Assembly (NCBI GenBank): GCA_002368805.1 | Contig: DFFH01000023.1 | Location: 1 to 10,613, forward strand | From: Mageeibacillus sp. UBA3781 | GTDB taxonomy: Bacteria > Bacillota > Clostridia > Saccharofermentanales > Saccharofermentanaceae | Direction: 5' to 3' | Length of the DNA: 10,613 nt | Shown here: positions 4,904 through 10,613 of the stretch, piece by piece | How positions within the stretch are numbered: the first letter of the stretch is position 1 | How the letters are laid out: each line of letters opens with the position of its first letter | Program-made: the position numbers and the translations under genes | Notes under the pieces: generated by a model | The model's database searches: none | Seen by the model: only the letters and a program-made list of their open reading frames with translations | What the model was told of the DNA's origin: nothing

Positions 4904-4958
4904 ATTTATGCGTTGCGTACCCTTTGTTATATTGATATAATGTACGCGACGCATAAAT
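4904..4958. promoter_or_regulatory. 17-bp inverted-repeat operator around the HTH gene promoter
   Basis: ATTTATGCGTTGCGTAC (4904-4920) and GTACGCGACGCATAAAT (4942-4958) are complementary at 16 of 17 positions. They enclose the promoter spacer: the left arm covers the -35 and the right arm begins at the last base of the -10. The product of the next gene is the likely ligand, giving autorepression. The left arm also contains a smaller dyad, CGCAT-TT-ATGCG. Confidence 0.65.
4913..4941 (+). promoter_or_regulatory. Promoter for HTH-KilA-N-recombinase operon
   Basis: TTGCGT (4913-4918), a 17-base spacer and a perfect TATAAT (4936-4941). The start site would fall in the right operator arm, about 25 bases before the HTH start codon. 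Confidence 0.65.
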
Positions 4959-4971
4959 ATAAAGGAGATCT

Positions 4972-5184
4972 ATGACCATGGATTGTAAGACAAAGATAAA
5001 GGAACTTCGGGAGATGACAGGAATGAATAGAACAGAGTTTTGCGATTATTTCCAAATCCCGTACAGAACAGTTACTGACTGGGAGAGAGACAATCGTCAT
5101 GCACCGGAATATGTTCTCCGCCTTCTGGAATACTACATCCGTATGGAGAATCTCATAAAAAACAAGAAGGATGATAAGAATTAA
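4972..5184 (+). CDS. Small XRE-like helix-turn-helix regulator
   Basis: A protein of about 70 residues, almost entirely one helix-turn-helix domain: MNRTEFCDYFQIPYRTVTDW carries the two helices, with the recognition helix around IPYRTVTDWERD, and a short third-helix region YVLRLLEYYIRME follows. It binds DNA in the cytoplasm and probably represses its own promoter through the inverted repeat at 4904-4958. Two starts are possible: ATG 4972 is four bases from AGGAG (4963-4967), ATG 4978 ten bases. The difference is two residues. A 16-bp palindrome (5187-5202) lies just after the stop, before the KilA-N gene. Confidence 0.75.
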   Translation: MTMDCKTKIKELREMTGMNRTEFCDYFQIPYRTVTDWERDNRHAPEYVLRLLEYYIRMENLIKNKKDDKN

Positions 5185-5186
5185 CT

Positions 5187-5202
5187 GCCTCGAATTCGAG
5201 GC
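5187..5202. promoter_or_regulatory. 16-bp perfect palindrome, possible operator (copy 1)
   Basis: GCCTCGAATTCGAGGC is a perfect dyad between the HTH and KilA-N genes. Its inner 14 bases, CCTCGAATTCGAGG, recur exactly at 5468-5481 inside the KilA-N gene. It has no U-tract, so it is not a terminator. A protein-binding site seems more likely than a chance palindrome. Confidence 0.5.
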
Positions 5203-5210
5203 GATAGAGA

Positions 5211-5236
5211 TAACCGCATTGAATCGCACACGGTTA
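5211..5236 (+). other. Small inverted repeat before the KilA-N ribosome binding site
   Basis: TAACCG (5211-5216) and CGGTTA (5231-5236) can pair directly upstream of AAAGGA (5238-5243). This six-pair stem may influence translation of the next gene. Little more can be said. Confidence 0.3.
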
Positions 5237-5252
5237 GAAAGGAAACGATAAT

Positions 5253-6113
5253 ATGGCTAACAAACCCATCAAAGACACTATTCACGCTAAAGGATTTGAT
5301 ATCGGTATATACACTACCGATTACGAGAATGAGTTTATATCATTAACGGATATTGCAAAGTACAAGAGCGATGATCCTAACGCAACTATATGTAATTGGA
5401 TGAGAAATAGAGAAACACTGGAGTTTCTGGGGTTATGGGAACGATTGCACAATCCGGATTTTAACCCCCTCGAATTCGAGGGGTTTAGAAAAGAAGCTGG
5501 ACTTAATGCATTTACGATGTCGCCTTCAAAGTGGATTAACTCAGTAAATGCAACAGGAATAACATCAAAAGCCGGTCGTTATGGCGGTACTTATGCGCAT
5601 TCTGATATTGCACTTGAGTTTGCATCTTGGGTATCTGCCGAGTTCAAACTCTATATCATGAAGGACTACCAGAGACTGAGACGAGATGAAAGTAGCAGGC
5701 TGTCTCTTGCGTGGAACCTTCACCGCGAGATTGCCAAGCTTAATTACCGTGTCCACACCGATGCAATTAAGGATAATCTGATCCCGCCTGAACTGACACA
5801 AACGCAAATCTCATATAAATATGCAAGTGAAGCAGATATGCTTAATGTTGCACTTTTCGGTAAGACAGCCAAAGAATGGCGAGATGAAAATCCTGATAAA
5901 AACGGCAATATGAGAGATTATGCTACCCTGAACCAGCTTCTTGTTCTGGCCAATATGGAAAGCTATAATGCAATTCTTATTGAACAAGGTAAGCAGATGT
6001 CAGAACGTCTTGTTCTGATAAGAGAGCAAGCTGTTAAGCAACTTCAGACACTCGATCAGGTAAGTCTGGATAACCTGCCCAAGCTCCCGGGAGGAGATAG
6101 TAATGAAGAATAA
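5253..6113 (+). CDS. KilA-N domain protein
   Basis: A 286-residue protein with an N-terminal KilA-N domain, a DNA-binding fold common in phages, viruses and mobile elements. Diagnostic stretches are ISLTDIAKYKSDDPNATICNW (about 30-50), LEFLGLWERLHNPDF, FRKEAGLNAFTMSPSKWI and GRYGGTYAHSDIALEFASWV (about 108-127). Residues about 145-286 form a helical C-terminal part (RLSLAWNLHREIAKLNYRVH, LLVLANMESYNAILIEQGKQ) of unknown role. ATG 5253 follows AAAGGA by nine bases. The 3' end overlaps the recombinase start by 11 bases, so the two proteins are probably made together. It could be an antirepressor-like regulator or a directionality partner for the recombinase. Both are inferences. Confidence 0.85.
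   Translation: MANKPIKDTIHAKGFDIGIYTTDYENEFISLTDIAKYKSDDPNATICNWMRNRETLEFLGLWERLHNPDFNPLEFEGFRKEAGLNAFTMSPSKWINSVNATGITSKAGRYGGTYAHSDIALEFASWVSAEFKLYIMKDYQRLRRDESSRLSLAWNLHREIAKLNYRVHTDAIKDNLIPPELTQTQISYKYASEADMLNVALFGKTAKEWRDENPDKNGNMRDYATLNQLLVLANMESYNAILIEQGKQMSERLVLIREQAVKQLQTLDQVSLDNLPKLPGGDSNEE
5466..5483. repeat. 18-bp palindrome inside KilA-N gene (copy 2)
   Basis: CCCCTCGAATTCGAGGGG is a perfect dyad and contains the same 14-mer as the palindrome at 5187-5202. It encodes part of NPLEFEGF, a stretch typical of KilA-N proteins, so protein constraint explains some of the sequence, but not the exact symmetry or the match to the intergenic copy. Confidence 0.5.
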
Positions 6114-7785
6114 TAAAAAGAAATGTTACATCTATACCCGTGTTTCCACGATGATGCAGGTCGATGGTTTCAGTCTTGATGCCCAGAAAGATAAGCTTCG
6201 CAAGTATGCTGAATATCAAGATTGGGAGATTGCTGCTGAGTATTCTGACGAAGGTTGCTCTGGTAAGAATATCCAGGGCAGACCCGAGTTTTCACGCATG
6301 ATGGCTGATATTGAGGAGTGCAAGGATGGAGTCAGTTATGTTCTCGTCTTTAAACTTTCCCGTTTCGGTCGTAATGCCGCTGATGTCCTGAACTCCTTAC
6401 AGATTATGCAGGACTTCGGAGTGAATCTTATCTGTGTGGAAGATGGTATTGACAGTTCCAAGGATGCAGGTAAGCTTATGATATCCGTTCTTTCTGCTGT
6501 TGCTGAGATCGAGAGGGAGAATATCCGAACTCAGACCATGGCAGGACGTGAACAAAAAGCACGCGAAGGTAAATGGAATGGCGGTTTTGCGCCATATGGG
6601 TATAAGCTTGTTGATGGCAAACTAATGATAGCAGAGGATGAAGTGGAAATCATAACTGTGATATTTGACCGCTATATCCATACAAGAGATGGGATAAACG
6701 GCGTAGCGAGTTATCTTAACAACCACGGATATAAGAAGAAATTACGACAAAACAATACTATTTCAGGGTTCTCCTCTGCGTTTGTTAAGGATGTGATTGA
6801 TAATCCGATATATATGGGAAAGATTGCATATGGGCGCAGAAGAACAGAAAAGAAACTCGGAACCAGAAATGAGATGCATAAAGTGGAACAGTCCGATTTC
6901 CCTGTCTACGAGGGAGAGCATGAGGCAATAGTTTCTGAGGCGGATTGGAATCTTGCCCAGGAGAAGAGAAAACAAAATGCTTATAAACGACAGAAGGTTC
7001 ATGATATTGATCACGCGCACATTCTGTCAGGTATCCTAAAATGTCCATGCTGCGGAAAAAGTCTTTATGGGAATATGGCTAAGGCACATGGCAAGGATAA
7101 CAAAACGCGATTCTACTACTATTGCAAGAATACTTTGGGAGCAACCGGCCATAGGTGTGATTTCCGAACGAATATAGAGCAGTCTGAGATGAATCAGATG
7201 GTGGCTTCTATCATATCCGCTATGGTTACCAGACAGGATTTTAAGGATGCGATTACAGAAAAGATAGGTGCCGCTGTGGATACTAAGGATATGGAAAAGC
7301 AAATGATTGTACTACAGGACAATCTGCGCCAATCCTTAGGCACGAAATCGAGCATAGAACGTCAGATGGATAGTCTTGATGTGATGGATCCGCATTATGA
7401 TCGGAAAATGTTTGATCTTCAGAAGCGACTCGACCTGCAGTACGATACTCTTGTTGACATAGAGAATCAGATGGATGAGACAAAGGAACAAATTAAGCAT
7501 ATCCGACAGGAAAACATTACCGGCAATAACATCTATCAGTTGCTTCTTACCTTCGATGAATTGTATGATGAATTCAACGAAGCGGAGAAAAAGGAATTCA
7601 TGAGAGCGTTTGTGGAAAGTATTGATATTTATCCGGAAAAGCCTGAGAATGGGTGTTGGATAAGGAATATCGTGTTTAATTTCCCGATTCCGGTCAATGG
7701 CGAAGAGATAACAGAACTGCCTTTGGAATCTAAAGATACTGCCGAGACGGTTTGCCTTTTGTCCAAAGTGAACTCCAGAGACTAG
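6103..7785 (+). CDS. Large serine recombinase (integrase/excisionase of the element)
   Basis: A 560-residue site-specific recombinase that inserts and excises the element. The resolvase-like catalytic domain (about 1-150) has nucleophile Ser15 in YIYTRVSTMMQ, the arginine motif KLSRFGRN (84-91) and the helix E region AVAEIERENIRTQ. A recombinase domain follows (GGFAPYGYKLVDG onward). A zinc ribbon is formed by C314, C317, C341 and C352 (CPCCGKS ... YYYCKN ... HRC), then a long coiled coil at about 385-480. The length fits the usual 450-600 of the TnpX/phiC31-like group. GGGAGGAG (6089-6096) precedes ATG 6103. The stop lies one base before the candidate attR, as is typical for element-end integrases. 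No separate excisionase gene is recognised. The gene appears intact. Confidence 0.93.
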   Translation: MKNNKKKCYIYTRVSTMMQVDGFSLDAQKDKLRKYAEYQDWEIAAEYSDEGCSGKNIQGRPEFSRMMADIEECKDGVSYVLVFKLSRFGRNAADVLNSLQIMQDFGVNLICVEDGIDSSKDAGKLMISVLSAVAEIERENIRTQTMAGREQKAREGKWNGGFAPYGYKLVDGKLMIAEDEVEIITVIFDRYIHTRDGINGVASYLNNHGYKKKLRQNNTISGFSSAFVKDVIDNPIYMGKIAYGRRRTEKKLGTRNEMHKVEQSDFPVYEGEHEAIVSEADWNLAQEKRKQNAYKRQKVHDIDHAHILSGILKCPCCGKSLYGNMAKAHGKDNKTRFYYYCKNTLGATGHRCDFRTNIEQSEMNQMVASIISAMVTRQDFKDAITEKIGAAVDTKDMEKQMIVLQDNLRQSLGTKSSIERQMDSLDVMDPHYDRKMFDLQKRLDLQYDTLVDIENQMDETKEQIKHIRQENITGNNIYQLLLTFDELYDEFNEAEKKEFMRAFVESIDIYPEKPENGCWIRNIVFNFPIPVNGEEITELPLESKDTAETVCLLSKVNSRD

Positions 7786-7786
7786 C

Positions 7787-7794
7787 GGATACAT
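7787..7794. repeat. Candidate right attachment site core (attR), GGATACAT
   Basis: This is the second copy of the octamer at 728-735, one base after the recombinase stop codon. What follows (AAAAACTTCAT...) leads into the lipoprotein gene and is taken as host flank. No tRNA gene is present, so integration seems intergenic. Confidence 0.45.
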
Positions 7795-7876
7795 AAAAAC
7801 TTCATATAAATTTCTCTCTCCGGATTATGATACAATAACGATCAGATAATCAATGATTGGATCAGGGAGTGTTCGT

Positions 7877-8353
7877 ATGTCAACATGTAAAAAGGTAATT
7901 GCCGTACTCCTGATGGCGGCTGTTCTGATGGGCCTGTGCGGATGTGATTCAAAACCGAAGAAGGCCGAGTGCGAAGTGATCAGCATGCAGTTTGTGGATA
8001 CCGTAAAGATCAATGGTGTTACAGCAAAGTATGAAGGATATAAGATCGTCGAGGTCAAACTCAATGCATATTCTCCCGAGAAGTTCCCGACGGATGCGAT
8101 CGAGGGAAAAGAGCTCCGCCAGAAGGTATTCGTGTGGGTAGCCGGTGGCTGCTCTATGTACAGGGGCGATGTCAAGATGGATAACATCTGCGGATACTGG
8201 CCGGAAAAGGCAACCAGCTACAAGGCAAAAGAGATCTCCCTTTATTTCCGTGTTCCCGGAGATGCCGAGATCAATGACCTGACATTTAAACTCGATGGCG
8301 CAGTCCTGGGAGATCCGGATTACCAGTTCGAGTACACCCCGGAACAATCCTGA
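7877..8353 (+). CDS. Putative lipoprotein of unknown function
   Basis: A 158-residue precursor with a classic lipoprotein signal: basic start STCKK, hydrophobic core VIAVLLMAAVLMG, and lipobox LCGC with Cys23 as the lipidation site. The product would be anchored on the outer face of the membrane. ATG 7877 is preferred over in-frame ATG 7853, since GGGAG (7865-7869) lies seven bases before it and the signal then starts normally. The mature part (about 135 residues) looks beta-rich, with alternating hydrophobic residues (CEVISMQFVDTVKING, EISLYFRVPGDAEINDLTFK). I do not recognise the domain. It is monocistronic, ending in its own terminator, and is probably host sequence just outside the element. 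Confidence 0.8.
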   Translation: MSTCKKVIAVLLMAAVLMGLCGCDSKPKKAECEVISMQFVDTVKINGVTAKYEGYKIVEVKLNAYSPEKFPTDAIEGKELRQKVFVWVAGGCSMYRGDVKMDNICGYWPEKATSYKAKEISLYFRVPGDAEINDLTFKLDGAVLGDPDYQFEYTPEQS

Positions 8354-8377
8354 CACAAGGAAATCATCTGACTTAAC

Positions 8378-8415
8378 AACTCCTGATTTATCTCAAGATG
8401 GATCGGGAGTTTTTT
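8378..8415 (+). terminator. Intrinsic terminator after the lipoprotein gene
   Basis: AACTCCTGAT (8378-8387) pairs with ATCGGGAGTT (8402-8411), ten pairs with one T-G, loop of 14 bases, running into TTTTTTG. It separates the lipoprotein from the sigma factor operon. Confidence 0.85.
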
Positions 8416-8430
8416 GTTGCCTCGTGTTAC

Positions 8431-8459
8431 TTCTCATTCCCGGTTTCCGTCTATATAAT
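8431..8459 (+). promoter_or_regulatory. Promoter of the sigma factor/serpin operon
   Basis: TTCTCA (8431-8436), a 17-base spacer and TATAAT (8454-8459), 27 bases before the sigma gene start. The -10 is perfect and the -35 matches 4 of 6, so it is a plausible sigma-A promoter. An additional promoter read by the encoded sigma factor cannot be excluded. Confidence 0.5.
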
Positions 8460-8486
8460 TGAGATGAAAGAACAGGAGCAAAAGCC

Positions 8487-9038
8487 ATGGAAGATAAAAG
8501 CATTATCGAATTATTCTTTCAGCGTGATGAAACGGCAATCACGGAGAGCCAGAAGAAGTACGGCTCTTATTGCCGGGCGATCGCCCATAATATCCTTCAC
8601 TGCAAAGAGGATACAGATGAGTGTGTGAATGACACATGGCTCCGCTCATGGAACAGCATCCCGCCGGAAAAGCCTAATCGGCTGTCTGTTTACTTCGGAC
8701 GTATCACCAGAAATCTGGCGATCGACCGGTACAGAAAAGAACGATCCATGAAACACGGCGGCGGACAGACCTCGATCTGTCTGGATGAACTGAGCGAATG
8801 CATCGGCGCGGAAGATCCCATCGAGGATACTCTCGTGCTCAAAGATCTCCTTAATTCTTTTCTTTCTTCTCTTCCGGAAAAGCACCGGCATATATTCCTT
8901 TTCCGGTACTGGTACATGATGCCGGTCTCCGATATTGCCGATCACTGCGGCATGACTTCTGATGCTGTGAAGATGCTTCTTAGCAGGACCAGAAAGAAAC
9001 TGGAGAAATACTTGAAGAAAGAAGGTTTCGAAAAATGA
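8487..9038 (+). CDS. Sigma-70 family RNA polymerase sigma factor, ECF-like
   Basis: A 183-residue sigma factor with only regions 2 and 4. Region 2 covers about 15-90: CRAIAHNILHCKEDTDECVN, DTWLRSWNSIPPEKP and the -10 recognition part RITRNLAIDRYRKER. Region 4 covers about 125-175, with the helix-turn-helix SDIADHCGMTSDAVKMLLSR. It redirects RNA polymerase to its own target promoters. CAGGAG (8473-8478) precedes ATG 8487 by eight bases. Its stop overlaps the start of the next gene (ATGA, 9035-9038), the usual sigma/anti-sigma arrangement, so the next protein is the likely regulator. Confidence 0.92.
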   Translation: MEDKSIIELFFQRDETAITESQKKYGSYCRAIAHNILHCKEDTDECVNDTWLRSWNSIPPEKPNRLSVYFGRITRNLAIDRYRKERSMKHGGGQTSICLDELSECIGAEDPIEDTLVLKDLLNSFLSSLPEKHRHIFLFRYWYMMPVSDIADHCGMTSDAVKMLLSRTRKKLEKYLKKEGFEK

Positions 9039-10537
9039 AAAACGAAGATAAATTACTCGATGCGATCGGTATGATCGATGAAGAACTTATCCCTGAGATG
9101 CCGAAGGCGAAAGAAAGTGCAGCGCCGGTTAAGCATAAAAAGACCGGTAAGAGCAGAAAAGCATTCTGGATCGAGATCGGTATCGCAGCGGCAGCTGTGA
9201 TCCTTGTGGTCGCTATCGCACTTCCGAAGGTGCTGTATAAAAAGAAGAATAGAGCCGTCAAAGCGGAAGCGGTATATCCCGAGATGGCGAAATGTCCGGA
9301 ATCGGTTTCTCCCGTTTTGCGAGGTGATGATTATGATCCTGATGCTTATCGCGAACAATATGAAAAGTGGTGGGCATCCCGCGAAGAATTCAGGAATCAG
9401 CCGGAAGGATACGCGGATGGATTTAAGAAATTCCTGGAGAAGAGCACGGGTACTTTTGCCGAGGAGGCAGAAGATAAGAACTTCGTATATTCCCCGCTGA
9501 GCCTGTATCTGTGCATGTGTATGGTTGCCGAGGCGGCCGACGGCAATACGAGGCAGGAGATCCTCGATCTTCTTGGTGTGCCGGATATCGAGACGCTCCG
9601 CTCCACTTCAAAAGCACTGTTCCTGGCAAATTATGTAGATGACGGCGCTGCGAAATGCCTGCTCGCCAATTCCATCTGGATGAGTGATCATTTCGAATAT
9701 AAGAATGACACGGTAGAGAGGATCGCGACGGAATATCTCGCTTCTGTTTTCAGCGGAGATCCGGAAGATGAAAAGTATGTGGAAGAATTCAGAAACTGGC
9801 TCAACCGCCAGACAGACAGTCTTCTTACCGACTATGTGGATGATCTTGGTATGGATCCGGATCTGCTTCTGATGGTCGCCTCAACGATCAACTACAGTGG
9901 CAAGTGGGGAATGAGATTTCATGAGGATGAGACGAAGCCCGGAACATTCCATGCTCCGACCGGGGATGTCACCTGCGACTTCATGAATATGGAATATGAA
10001 AAATTCGATTGCCACACCGGTGATGGCTATACAGCGATTGAACTTCCGGTCACCGGCAATGGAAAGATGCGGCTGATCCTCCCGGATAAAGATACTTCCG
10101 CACAGGAACTGCTGAAAGATAAGAACTTTAGGGAGTTCCTGAATAACAGTTATACAGGTGGAAACGTTTTTGGGGAGGCAATGGTCGACCTGTCACTTCC
10201 GAAGTTTGATGTATCGTATAAAAACGACATGATCGATGAACTCCAGAAACTCGGGATCCACGACGCATTTGACGAAAATAGGGGAAACTTCGGATCGATT
10301 ACGGATCAGGGACCGAATGATAAGATCTATGTTAAGCAGGTGGAACAGGATGTCCGTGTCATGATCGATGAAGAAGGTGTAAAAGGTGCCGCTATCACGA
10401 TAGCAATGGTCATTGAAGAATGCGCTCCGTCAGCTAAATACACCTTTGTATTCGACCGTCCGTTCATCTTCGAGGTGTTCTCTGATACCGGCGCACCTCT
10501 TTTCGTTGGTGTGGTGAATGACCCGACAAGTAAATGA
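9035..10537 (+). CDS. Membrane-anchored serpin with anti-sigma-like N-terminus
   Basis: A 500-residue protein. Residues 1-43 are cytoplasmic and resemble short anti-sigma N-termini of Clostridia (KLLDAIGMIDEELIPEM). Residues about 44-65 are one membrane helix (AFWIEIGIAAAAVILVVAIA) flanked by basic residues. Residues about 125-500 form a full serpin domain: FVYSPLSLYLCMCMVAEAAD, LLANSIWMSDHF, ASTINYSGKWGMRF, YTAIELPVTGNGKMRLILPD, and the C-terminal FDRPFIFEVFSDTGAPLFVG. The reactive loop begins with the hinge DEEGVKGAAITIAM (445-458). By canonical counting P1 falls near E462-C463, but the loop is about three residues longer than in alpha-1-antitrypsin, so P1 is uncertain. The GVKGAA hinge departs from the ideal GTEAAAAT. 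Translational coupling to the sigma gene suggests that extracellular protease attack on the serpin could signal to the sigma factor. Confidence 0.88.
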   Translation: MKNEDKLLDAIGMIDEELIPEMPKAKESAAPVKHKKTGKSRKAFWIEIGIAAAAVILVVAIALPKVLYKKKNRAVKAEAVYPEMAKCPESVSPVLRGDDYDPDAYREQYEKWWASREEFRNQPEGYADGFKKFLEKSTGTFAEEAEDKNFVYSPLSLYLCMCMVAEAADGNTRQEILDLLGVPDIETLRSTSKALFLANYVDDGAAKCLLANSIWMSDHFEYKNDTVERIATEYLASVFSGDPEDEKYVEEFRNWLNRQTDSLLTDYVDDLGMDPDLLLMVASTINYSGKWGMRFHEDETKPGTFHAPTGDVTCDFMNMEYEKFDCHTGDGYTAIELPVTGNGKMRLILPDKDTSAQELLKDKNFREFLNNSYTGGNVFGEAMVDLSLPKFDVSYKNDMIDELQKLGIHDAFDENRGNFGSITDQGPNDKIYVKQVEQDVRVMIDEEGVKGAAITIAMVIEECAPSAKYTFVFDRPFIFEVFSDTGAPLFVGVVNDPTSK

Positions 10538-10581
10538 GATTGCTATTCTTCTCAATGGATGATAAGGTCAATATTTGTGAG

Positions 10582-10610
10582 GGGGGCTCAAAACAATGAG
10601 CCCCCTTTTT
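10582..10610 (+). terminator. Strong intrinsic terminator after the serpin gene
   Basis: GGGGGCTCA (10582-10590) and TGAGCCCCC (10597-10605) form nine perfect pairs with loop AAACAA, followed by TTTTT. It ends the sigma/serpin operon. Confidence 0.93.
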
Positions 10611-10613
10611 CTA

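Noticed and set aside
7801..7836. Promoter for the lipoprotein gene (TATGAT or TACAAT as -10)
   Set aside because: Either -10 candidate is reasonable, but no matching -35 is found at 16-18 bases, so I do not list it.
8398..8628. 76-codon frame overlapping the sigma gene start
   Set aside because: It starts within the preceding terminator and runs out of frame through the sigma gene. No Shine-Dalgarno.
1..10613. CRISPR array, tRNA, rRNA or insertion sequence
   Set aside because: No regularly spaced repeats with unique spacers, no tRNA-like folds at the att sites, and no transposase frames. The boxA-like motifs resemble rRNA spacers, but no rRNA gene is present.

Overview
The window reads as Bacillota DNA, probably a gut or rumen Clostridia (Lachnospiraceae/Oscillospiraceae-like). 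The grounds are moderate GC, strong AGGAGG-type ribosome binding sites, sigma-A promoters, a Gram-positive type SOS box, and a mobilizable element built from RepA-like helicase, MobC, a MOBP relaxase and a large serine recombinase. This taxonomic guess comes from gene style only.

Layout. Positions 3-656 hold the 3' part of a host ABC transporter ATPase gene. From about 728 to 7794 lies a compact integrative mobilizable element (IME) of about 7.1 kb, bounded by a candidate 8-bp direct repeat (GGATACAT). From 7800 to the end is host sequence again: a lipoprotein, then a sigma factor gene overlapping a gene for a membrane-anchored serpin, closed by a strong terminator.

The IME has two modules. 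The left module opens with an insulating terminator and a near-consensus promoter flanked by two LexA-type boxes (GAAC-N4-GTTC). A long untranslated leader of about 640 nt follows. It carries two boxA-like sequences, an 11-codon leader ORF with an ideal Shine-Dalgarno, and a structured RNA made of two tandem two-hairpin units inside a 12-bp stem that ends in a U-tract. Then come a RepA-like helicase whose 3' end is studded with GTGACGA/TCGTCAC iterons, an oriT-like region of nested inverted repeats, mobC, a MOBP relaxase, a coiled-coil/transmembrane gene lying entirely inside the relaxase gene in another frame (comparable in layout to RSF1010 mobB), and a small basic protein of unknown role. 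The right module is an HTH regulator with its own promoter and large inverted-repeat operator, a KilA-N protein, and a large serine recombinase that overlaps the KilA-N gene and ends next to the right attachment site.

Inferred logic: DNA damage would relieve host LexA repression and transcribe replication and transfer functions through an attenuating leader. The HTH protein would limit KilA-N and recombinase expression. The element encodes no transfer channel and would borrow one from a co-resident conjugative element. No antibiotic-resistance or other recognisable cargo is seen.

The right flank contains a second unusual arrangement: a sigma factor gene overlapping (ATGA) a gene whose product has a short anti-sigma-like cytoplasmic N-terminus, one membrane helix and a whole extracytoplasmic serpin domain. 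This suggests a protease-sensing sigma/anti-sigma switch.
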